From an uncultured Marvinbryantia sp. (GTDB lineage Bacteria > Bacillota > Clostridia > Lachnospirales > Lachnospiraceae): a stretch of 64,000 nucleotides of DNA. Below, piece after piece: positions 58,100 through 64,000 of this stretch; the stretch's first letter is position 1; each line of letters opens with the position of its first letter. The stretch is taken from NCBI GenBank assembly GCA_947630735.1, contig CANRIR010000002.1:49380-113379 (forward strand), written 5' to 3'. A model generated the notes under the pieces. It was given only the letters and a program-made list of their open reading frames with translations. It was not told the DNA's origin and did no database searches. The position numbers were made by a program, and so were the translations under genes.

Positions 58100-58151
58100 G
58101 ATACGTCGTTCTAATTCTAACGATTTTCACTTCCATGATTTTCGCTGCGGG

Positions 58152-59336
58152 TTACGTCTCCTTTGCCCCCTTCATCTTCTCCGCCAGGCTTTTGCGCACC
58201 CGCTTCCGGGTGATCTCCACCAGCCCCAGCGGGGTCATGTCCACCACGACCGCCTTTACCGGATCTTTTTTCAGCTCCTGGGCCAGCGCGTCCAACAGGT
58301 CCTGATCCTGCTCCCCGTTCTCCATGTTGATGAAATCCGCCACAATGATGCCGGACAGGTTGCGCAGGCGGATCTGCCGCGCGATCTCCCGCGCCGCCTC
58401 CAGATTGATCTTGTAAAACACGTCCCCGGCCTTTCCCCGGTCACACTTGCCCGTGTTCACGTCGATTGCCGTCAGGGCCTCCGTGGGCTGGATGACCAGG
58501 TACGCGCCGGATCTCAGCCAGACGCGCTCCGAGAGGGCCTCGCGAAAAGCGCCCTCCAGGGGATAGAGCTTATCTAAGGGCAGCAGGCGGTCCCGGTAGA
58601 GGACCAGCGCGTCCGTCCCGGCGGGCAGGTATTCCCGCAGATAGGTCTGCAGTTCCCCATACAGCGCCTCGTCGTCCGTGACGATCTGCTCGTACTCGGT
58701 ATCGTAGATATCGCGTATCTGCAGAAGCCACGCGGGCGGGTTTTTGTACAGGCAGCTGCGGCAGGTGCGGTGCGGCGCCGCCGCGATCAGATCTTCATAG
58801 CGTCCCGCCAGAATCCCGGCCTCCCTCTCCAGCTCGCCCGCCGGGGCATACGCCGCGTTGGTGCGCACAATCCACCCGTAGCGCGCATCCTGGAAGGGGG
58901 ATATAGCGGCAAGCAGCTGCGGCCGCAGTTCTTTTGCGATCTTTGCGGAAATGCCGATCTGTTTTTTCCCGGTGGTCAGCACCAGGAAGCGGCCGGTCAG
59001 GGACAGGTTCGACGTGACGGTGGGCGCTTTCGACTTCACGCTCTCGCGCGAGACCTGCACCAGAATCTCGTCCCCCTGGGCCAGCTTCTTCGACTGCCCG
59101 CGGGACACGCAGACGGGCGAGGTGTTCTCCGCGAGGGAGTAATAGCAGGGGACGCGCCCCTCGATCTCCACAAACGCCGCCCGGATGTTGGGCACCACGT
59201 CGGCCACTTTCCCCACATAGATATTGCCGAGCAGAGATTCCTCCTCGTTTTCATAGAAGAGCTCCACCGCTTTGGAGCCGTCGAACAGCGCCGCGGCAAT
59301 CCCGCCTTTGTATCTTGTCACGATCAATTTACGCAT
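58152..59336 (-). CDS. rng: Ribonuclease E/G family protein
   Basis: A 394-residue RNase G-like enzyme. The S1 domain (about 30-110, SLLGNIYVGKVADVVPN) is followed by the catalytic domain with the metal aspartates in AIDVNTGKCD and VADFINME. No CPxC zinc-link motif is seen at the C-terminus; a TCRSC pair lies near residue 190. The enzyme cleaves single-stranded RNA and takes part in rRNA maturation. The ATG at 59336 overlaps the end of the upstream gene (ATGCGTAA); a longer frame to 59357 is unlikely. Confidence 0.93.
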   Translation of the reverse strand: MRKLIVTRYKGGIAAALFDGSKAVELFYENEEESLLGNIYVGKVADVVPNIRAAFVEIEGRVPCYYSLAENTSPVCVSRGQSKKLAQGDEILVQVSRESVKSKAPTVTSNLSLTGRFLVLTTGKKQIGISAKIAKELRPQLLAAISPFQDARYGWIVRTNAAYAPAGELEREAGILAGRYEDLIAAAPHRTCRSCLYKNPPAWLLQIRDIYDTEYEQIVTDDEALYGELQTYLREYLPAGTDALVLYRDRLLPLDKLYPLEGAFREALSERVWLRSGAYLVIQPTEALTAIDVNTGKCDRGKAGDVFYKINLEAAREIARQIRLRNLSGIIVADFINMENGEQDQDLLDALAQELKKDPVKAVVVDMTPLGLVEITRKRVRKSLAEKMKGAKET

Positions 59337-60027
59337 CGATATCCCGTCCCAGATCATTCAATGGAATAAAGTCCTGTGAGAGCTGCGCATAGAGCTCCTC
59401 GCGGTTGATCAGAAGGCCGTACTCCGGAAGTTCCGTGCCGAGATATTCCGCGAACGCCTCCATCACAAGCTCCGGCTTCAGGTTTGCCGCGCTCCCGGCG
59501 GCGAGCCGCATCTGCACCGCCCCGTCTTTGGCCTCCAGGCGGTAGATCATGGGGCGAATATCCTCTTCCCGCTCGCCGGTCTTGCTCTTTTTTAGGACGA
59601 CGATATGCTCCTGCGCCGCAAATCCGGGCAGGCGCTCCTGCCATCCCGCGGGGAGATTGGCCTCGTCTCGCAGGCGCACGGTATAATCCGCCGCGGCCAC
59701 CAGCGTCATGGCCTTTGCCGCCTTCCCGTCGTCGATCTGCCTGAAAGAGAGCACCTCCATGCCCTCCGCCATCACGCCGTTCAGGCGCGCTACCGCCTCC
59801 GCCGAGGAGACGGGCGTGCGGATCTCAATATCCATATATTCCGCGCTGCTGGTAAGCCCGACGCCCAAGGGCAGGGCAAAAGACATGATCATGTGCGGGC
59901 TGAAGCCCTCGGTGAACGCGATGTCTATTCCGGCGCGGCGCATGGCCTTCTGGAAGAACCGCATGACGTCCAGATGGCCGATGAATTTCATCACGCCCTG
60001 CTTGGAAAATTTAATCCTAACCTTCAT
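59329..60027 (-). CDS. TIGR03936-family radical-SAM-associated protein (DUF2344)
   Basis: A 232-residue protein of the DUF2344 family, always found next to the TIGR03960 radical SAM protein. The N-terminus MKVRIKFSKQGVMKFIGHLD is typical, as is EGFSPHMIMSFALPLGVG. Function unknown; a tRNA or rRNA modification role is often suggested. The ATG at 60027 follows GGGGGAGGAG; it overlaps both neighbours, so the three genes form a tight operon with rng. Confidence 0.92.
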   Translation of the reverse strand: MKVRIKFSKQGVMKFIGHLDVMRFFQKAMRRAGIDIAFTEGFSPHMIMSFALPLGVGLTSSAEYMDIEIRTPVSSAEAVARLNGVMAEGMEVLSFRQIDDGKAAKAMTLVAAADYTVRLRDEANLPAGWQERLPGFAAQEHIVVLKKSKTGEREEDIRPMIYRLEAKDGAVQMRLAAGSAANLKPELVMEAFAEYLGTELPEYGLLINREELYAQLSQDFIPLNDLGRDIDA

Positions 60028-61876
60028 AGCAGACTCCTCCCCCATAGCGCCTTGCCCCGCAGCCGGAACACTTCCGTCGGCAGTTTTCCGTCACTTCCTG
60101 CGCCAGGGCGCGCTGCCTCTCGCGCGCCAGATGCGCCTTTGTGACGCCGGTGTCGATGAAGTCCCAGGGCAGGATCTCATCCAGGGACCGCTCCCGCACC
60201 GTATAAAAATTCGGATCGATGCCAGTGTTTTGAAACGCCTGCTCCCACAGCTCACTGCGGAACTCGTCCGTCCAGGCGTCATAGAGTGCCCCGTGCCGGT
60301 AGGCGTCCAGAATGGCCGCGCCCACTCTGCGGTCGCCCCGGGCCAGAAGCCCCTCCAGCACCGTCACATCCGCCTCGTGCCAGTGGTAGCGGATGCTCTT
60401 GCGGTTCAGCTGGTCCTTGATCTCGTGGTTGACCGTGCGGGCATGCCCCAGAAATTCGTCCTTGGTGCACATGCGCTCCCACTGGAAAGGCGTGAACGGC
60501 TTCGGCACAAAAAAGGAGGTGCTGACCGTGATCTGGCACTTGCCGTTCCTGCGTTCCTTGGGGATCTCATAGTAGCGCTCCGCAATTCTTTCGGCCAGAT
60601 GCGCGATCTCCTTTCGGTCCTCTTCCGTCTCGGTGGGAAGGCCCAGCATGAAGTAGAGCTTGACCTTGTTCCACCCGCCCTCGAAGGCGTCGCCCGCTCC
60701 CTTCAGGATCACTTCCTCGGTCAGGCCCTTGTTGATCACGTCGCGCAGCCTCTGGGAACCGGCCTCCGGCGCAAAGGTAAGGCTGCTCTTGCGCACGTCC
60801 TGCACCTTGCCCATCACATCCAGGGAGAACGCGTCGATGCGCAGGGAGGGGAGCGAGATATTGATCCCGCTGCCGCTGCACTTTTTGATCAGGTAGTCCG
60901 TCAGCTCCCGCAGCTGCGAATAGTCGCTGGAACTTAGGGAGCTCAGAGAGATCTCCTCGTGGCCCGTGTTTTTCAGCATCTCGTCGGCACACGCTTTCAG
61001 GCCCTCCACGTCCCGCTCGCGCGCGGGCCGGTAGATCATCCCCGCCTGGCAGAACCTGCACCCGCGGATGCAGCCGCGCTGGATCTCCAGCACAACCCTG
61101 TCCTGGGTCACCTTGATGAAGGGCACGATGGGCGCTTTCGGGTAAGGCGCGCGGTCGAGATCCATCACGATCTGTTTTTGGATCACGGCCGGAACCCCTT
61201 CGCACACGGGGGCGAAGGACGCGATCGTCCCGTCCTCATGGTAATCTGCCTCGTAGAGGGAGGGCACATAGATGCCGGGAATTCGCGAGGCCGCCAGCAA
61301 AAATTCCTTCCGGCTCTTTTTCGCGGCTTTGTGCTCCCTGTATAGATCGATCAGGGCGTCGTAGGACGTCTCCCCCTCCCCGATGTAGAACAGGTCAAAA
61401 AAATCCGCCAGGGGCTCGGGGTTGTAGGTGCACGGCCCTCCCCCAATGACCAGGGGGCAGCCCTCCTGCCGGTCTTTTGCCAGAAGCGGGATATGGGAGA
61501 GATCCAGGATCTGCAGGATATTGGTGTAGCACATCTCATACTGAATGGTAATGCCCAGAAAATCGAAGTCTAAAATGGGGTCCTGCGACTCCAACGCAAA
61601 AAGCGGGATGTCTCTCTCCCGCATGATCTTATCCAGGTCGGTCCACGGCGAATATACGCGCTCGCACCACACATCCTCGCGCCGGTTAAACAGCTCGTAG
61701 AGGATCTGGATCCCCAGATGCGACATGCCGATCTCGTACACATCCGGGAAACACATGGCGATGCGCACATCCACCGCGTCCGCGTCCTTCCTGACCGCGT
61801 TGATCTCGTTGCCGATATAACGCGCCGGTTTTTCAATTTTAAGCAGTATCTCGTCGTCCAGAGCGAGTTTTCTCAT
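60017..61876 (-). CDS. TIGR03960-family B12-binding radical SAM protein
   Basis: A 619-residue protein with an N-terminal cobalamin-binding-like domain (about 1-180), the radical SAM domain with the cluster motif QRGCIRGCRFCQAG (CxxxCxxC, near residue 275), and a cysteine-rich C-terminus (NCRRKCSGCGARRYGGGVC). The family is conserved in Clostridia upstream of DUF2344 and RNase E/G; its substrate is unknown. The ribosome-binding site AAAGGAATG precedes the ATG. Confidence 0.94.
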   Translation of the reverse strand: MRKLALDDEILLKIEKPARYIGNEINAVRKDADAVDVRIAMCFPDVYEIGMSHLGIQILYELFNRREDVWCERVYSPWTDLDKIMRERDIPLFALESQDPILDFDFLGITIQYEMCYTNILQILDLSHIPLLAKDRQEGCPLVIGGGPCTYNPEPLADFFDLFYIGEGETSYDALIDLYREHKAAKKSRKEFLLAASRIPGIYVPSLYEADYHEDGTIASFAPVCEGVPAVIQKQIVMDLDRAPYPKAPIVPFIKVTQDRVVLEIQRGCIRGCRFCQAGMIYRPARERDVEGLKACADEMLKNTGHEEISLSSLSSSDYSQLRELTDYLIKKCSGSGINISLPSLRIDAFSLDVMGKVQDVRKSSLTFAPEAGSQRLRDVINKGLTEEVILKGAGDAFEGGWNKVKLYFMLGLPTETEEDRKEIAHLAERIAERYYEIPKERRNGKCQITVSTSFFVPKPFTPFQWERMCTKDEFLGHARTVNHEIKDQLNRKSIRYHWHEADVTVLEGLLARGDRRVGAAILDAYRHGALYDAWTDEFRSELWEQAFQNTGIDPNFYTVRERSLDEILPWDFIDTGVTKAHLARERQRALAQEVTENCRRKCSGCGARRYGGGVCYEG

Positions 61877-61900
61877 GGTCTCATTCCTTTATATTTTCTT

Positions 61901-63190
61901 CTACCGCTTCGCAAGCTCGTCGGTAATGTCGTCCCAGCTCAAGCCCTTCTCGGCCATCAGCACCATCATGTGGTACAGGAAATCGCCGATCTCATACTTG
62001 ATCTCCTCGGGATCCGGGTTTTTGGCGGCGATGACGATCTCCGTCGCCTCCTCGCCCAGTTTTTTCAGGATCTTGTCCAGGCCCTTGTCGAACAGGTAGC
62101 TGGTGTAGGAGCCCTCCTTCGGGTTCTTCTGGCGGTCCAGGATGACCTGCATCACATCCTCAAACACGGAATCGCGGCTGCGCTTTTCATACGCGGAAGA
62201 CGCGATGTCGCGGTAGAAGCAGCTGCGGTTCCCGGTGTGGCAGGCCGCCCCCACCTGCACGACCTTTGCGAGGAGCGTGTCGTTGTCGCAGTCCACCGAG
62301 AGCTGGCGCAGAAACTGGTAATGCCCGGAGGTCGCGCCCTTCTGCCAGAGTTCTTTGCGGCTGCGGCTGTAATAAGTCATCTTCCCCGTGAGCAGCGTCT
62401 GCGCAAAGGCCTCCTCGTTCATGTAGGCCACCATCAGCACCTGGTTGTTCTCGCAGTCCTGCACCACCACGGGCAGCAGGCCGTCCGGGCCCAGCTTGAA
62501 CTCGGACCACTTCATGGCGCTCTCAAAGCTGCTCATCGGCACGCCGCGGGACGCCATGCGCACCCGCAGGCCGCTCAGGTTCGTCTCGGGGTCGGAGATG
62601 AGCTTTCCGGACACACCGATCACGCGCTCCAGCTTCAGAAGCGCAGCCAGGCGGTCGTCGTCCGCGTCCGCGAAAAACGGGATGGACTCCAGGCCCAGGC
62701 AGTTGACCGCCTCGTAGATATGGCGGCTGTCGCCGAACAAAAGCGCCATGGACGCGTGTTTCGCCAGATGCTCCGCGTCCTCCGAGAGCGACATGAACTC
62801 ATTGATGCAGACCGCCATCTTCTCTTTTCCAAAGCGCTTGGACACCTCCGGAAGGAGCCTGATATTCTCCGCCTTCGACATATTCAGAAAAACCTGGGAG
62901 CATCCGGCGTAGATCAGCTTTTTCACATCCTCCATCCGCTCGATATGGCCACCGCCGATGAGCGGGATGTGCACGGCACGGCTGATCTCCCGGATGCGGC
63001 CGAGGTTGGTCTCGTGCTCCTCGTCCTTTTTGGACAGGTCGAACAGGATCAGCCCGTCCGCGCCGGCCTTCTCATAATCTTCCGCGAGCTGCACCGCATT
63101 GCCGCCGGCAAAGAGCTTTTTGTCCTTAAAATCCGTGACGGCCTTTCCGTTGCGCAAAAATATATGTGCATAAAACTTCTTGTTTTTCAT
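61901..63190 (-). CDS. hisIE: HisIE with fused, degenerate HisF/HisA-like barrel
   Basis: A 429-residue three-part protein. Residues 1-210 resemble a HisF/HisA barrel, but the two catalytic aspartates of HisF (Asp11 and Asp130) are Phe11 and Asn130 by eye alignment; one glycine-rich phosphate site (IPLIGGGHI) is kept. Residues 222-320 are phosphoribosyl-AMP cyclohydrolase HisI ([29 protein letters not shown]), and about 335-429 the phosphoribosyl-ATP diphosphatase HisE ([14 protein letters not shown]). HisI and HisE catalyse steps 2 and 3 of histidine synthesis. The first part is probably a regulatory or structural barrel. The start overlaps hisB by 4 bases (ATGA). Confidence 0.9.
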   Translation of the reverse strand: MKNKKFYAHIFLRNGKAVTDFKDKKLFAGGNAVQLAEDYEKAGADGLILFDLSKKDEEHETNLGRIREISRAVHIPLIGGGHIERMEDVKKLIYAGCSQVFLNMSKAENIRLLPEVSKRFGKEKMAVCINEFMSLSEDAEHLAKHASMALLFGDSRHIYEAVNCLGLESIPFFADADDDRLAALLKLERVIGVSGKLISDPETNLSGLRVRMASRGVPMSSFESAMKWSEFKLGPDGLLPVVVQDCENNQVLMVAYMNEEAFAQTLLTGKMTYYSRSRKELWQKGATSGHYQFLRQLSVDCDNDTLLAKVVQVGAACHTGNRSCFYRDIASSAYEKRSRDSVFEDVMQVILDRQKNPKEGSYTSYLFDKGLDKILKKLGEEATEIVIAAKNPDPEEIKYEIGDFLYHMMVLMAEKGLSWDDITDELAKR

Positions 63191-63780
63191 TCTAATGTTC
63201 CTTTCGTAGAGAGCACCCCGATGATCCGGTCATCCGTGGTGGTAGCCATATCCAGCGCCCGCGCGAATGCCTTGAAAGCGCACTCCGCGATATGGTGGTT
63301 ATTTTTCCCGGAAAACTGCTTAAAATGCAGGTTCATGCCCGCGGAGTACGACACGGCATAGAAAAATTCCTGCACCATCTCCGTGTCCATATCCCCGATC
63401 CTCTCCGCCGTGAACGTAAGGTCCGAGCTCAGATAGGGCCTGCCGGACAGATCGACGGCGCACAGCACCAGCGCGTCGTCCATGGGCAAAACGGCGTGCC
63501 CGAAGCGCAGGATGCCGTTCTTATCGCCCACGGCTTTTTTGATGGCCTCCCCCAGCACGATGCCGGTGTCCTCTATGGTGTGGTGGGAATCCACCTCCAC
63601 ATCGCCGCGGATCTTGGCGTCCAGGTCAAAGAGCCCATGTTTGGCGAACCCCGCCAGCATGTGATCCAGGAACGGGATGCCGGAATCCACGCTGCACGCT
63701 CCGCTCCCATCTATATTAAATGTCAGCCGGATGCTTGTCTCCTTTGTCTCCCGCTGCACGGCCGCAATTCGTCCAGGCAT
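63187..63780 (-). CDS. hisB: Imidazoleglycerol-phosphate dehydratase
   Basis: A 197-residue HisB, step 6 of histidine synthesis. Metal-binding motifs: [29 protein letters not shown] and [20 protein letters not shown], all with their histidines. It is monofunctional, without the phosphatase domain of E. coli HisB. The ATG follows GGGGGAAA; a perfect promoter lies just upstream, so it is the first gene of this unit. The rest of the his pathway is outside the window. Confidence 0.97.
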   Translation of the reverse strand: MPGRIAAVQRETKETSIRLTFNIDGSGACSVDSGIPFLDHMLAGFAKHGLFDLDAKIRGDVEVDSHHTIEDTGIVLGEAIKKAVGDKNGILRFGHAVLPMDDALVLCAVDLSGRPYLSSDLTFTAERIGDMDTEMVQEFFYAVSYSAGMNLHFKQFSGKNNHHIAECAFKAFARALDMATTTDDRIIGVLSTKGTLE

Positions 63781-63813
63781 AGCAGTTTCCCCCTGTCATG
63801 ATCATTTTTTCTT

Positions 63814-63842
63814 ATTATATATGGTATTGCAGCTAATGTCAA
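63814..63842 (-). promoter_or_regulatory. Full-consensus promoter of hisB
   Basis: Minus strand TTGACA (63837-63842), 17 bases, TATAAT (63814-63819). The start site lies about 27 bases before the hisB start codon, so there is little room for a leader attenuator. Confidence 0.85.
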
Positions 63843-63976
63843 ACAGCACCTTCCAGAAATTGTTTTCTTTATAATTCCTTAATTTTTCAAAAAATTCTAT
63901 ACATTAATCCTCGTTTATGCTATGACCCGAGTTTGCCACTTGTCAGCTGATTCTAATTAAATTTTTTCCTTATTTT

Positions 63977-63999
63977 GCAAGGTTTTCCTTGCTTTTTTT
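63977..63999 (+). terminator. Plus-strand intrinsic terminator with no upstream gene
   Basis: GCAAGG (63977-63982) pairs perfectly with CCTTGC (63987-63992) around TTTT, followed by TTTTTTA. No plus-strand gene precedes it; the 130 bases back to the hisB promoter show no ORF with a start signal. Confidence 0.6.
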
Positions 64000-64000
64000 A

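Larger units (their letters stand above)
57744..58151. other. Intergenic between Rpn gene and rng
   Basis: This 408-base stretch holds the Rpn promoter, about 130 bases of AT-rich sequence without visible function, and the GC-rich 146-nt palindrome next to rng. No protein-coding signal is seen. Confidence 0.6.

Noticed and set aside
61718..63361. Plus-strand open frame of 547 codons
   Set aside because: Antisense to hisIE, hisB and the radical SAM gene, which have intact family motifs; composition is typical of a shadow frame.

Overview
The window looks like a chromosomal segment of a moderately GC-rich Clostridia (Bacillota), most likely Lachnospiraceae. This is inferred from gene content and order: radC-mreBCD-mrdA-minCDE-rodA, sepF-ylmH, a TIGR03960/TIGR03936 radical-SAM pair before an RNase E/G gene, L27 with a Prp-cleaved N-terminus, a separate purH and PurO-type IMP cyclohydrolase, and LPXTG/sortase class C pili. 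The 16S gene is not in the window, so this is family-level inference only.

Layout. (1) 1-21973, + strand: two FAD oxidoreductases (the first cut by the window edge), then the elongation/division cluster radC, mreB, mreC, mreD, mrdA (PBP2), minC, minD, minE, rodA, an MgsA-like gene and a D,D-carboxypeptidase. A P-loop protein, a HlyD-like protein, yggS, sepF, ylmH, aroB, an AT-rich vanZ-like gene, lspA, rluD, a cytidylate-kinase-like gene and dtd follow. (2) 21980-27842, - strand: a tyrosine recombinase, a CapA-like protein, and a purO-purH-HAD operon behind a ZTP (pfl) riboswitch. (3) 27916-30298: divergent rrf2 and lexA (with two SOS boxes), a decayed DUF3791/DUF3990 cassette, and an orphan strong promoter with a palindromic operator. 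(4) 30299-34571, - strand: a polyprenyl-phosphate sugar transferase and a metal-resistance operon (HMA chaperone, P1B ATPase, ArsR) with a recognisable ArsR operator. (5) 34643-39114, - strand: rplU-prp-rpmA, then obg-yhbY-nadD-yqeK-rsfS. (6) 39115-58151: a roughly 19-kb block with a sortase-dependent pilus operon (a 4188-residue LRR/InlB/Cna-B adhesin, backbone pilin, sortase C, accessory pilin), an Rpn-family nuclease and a 146-nt GC-rich palindrome. It sits between rng and rplU, which are neighbours in many relatives. (7) 58152-63842, - strand: hisB, hisIE carrying a degenerate N-terminal barrel, the radical-SAM pair and rng.

How the parts work together: region 1 is mainly the machinery for lateral wall growth and septum placement (MreBCD/RodA/PBP2 elongasome, MinCDE, SepF). 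The purine operon carries the two last steps of IMP synthesis, and its leader senses ZMP/ZTP, the substrate of the encoded AICAR transformylase. The pilus operon is self-contained: tip adhesin, shaft, polymerising sortase and accessory subunit in one transcription unit.

Most notable: the ZTP-riboswitch leader with two 45-nt repeats that fold alike through compensating changes; an MreB homologue and an MgsA homologue that have lost key catalytic residues in otherwise conserved operons; a HisIE fused to a HisF-like barrel with both catalytic aspartates replaced; the pilus island inside the rng-rplU locus; and the large palindrome beside the Rpn gene. All family assignments are by eye; no database search was run.
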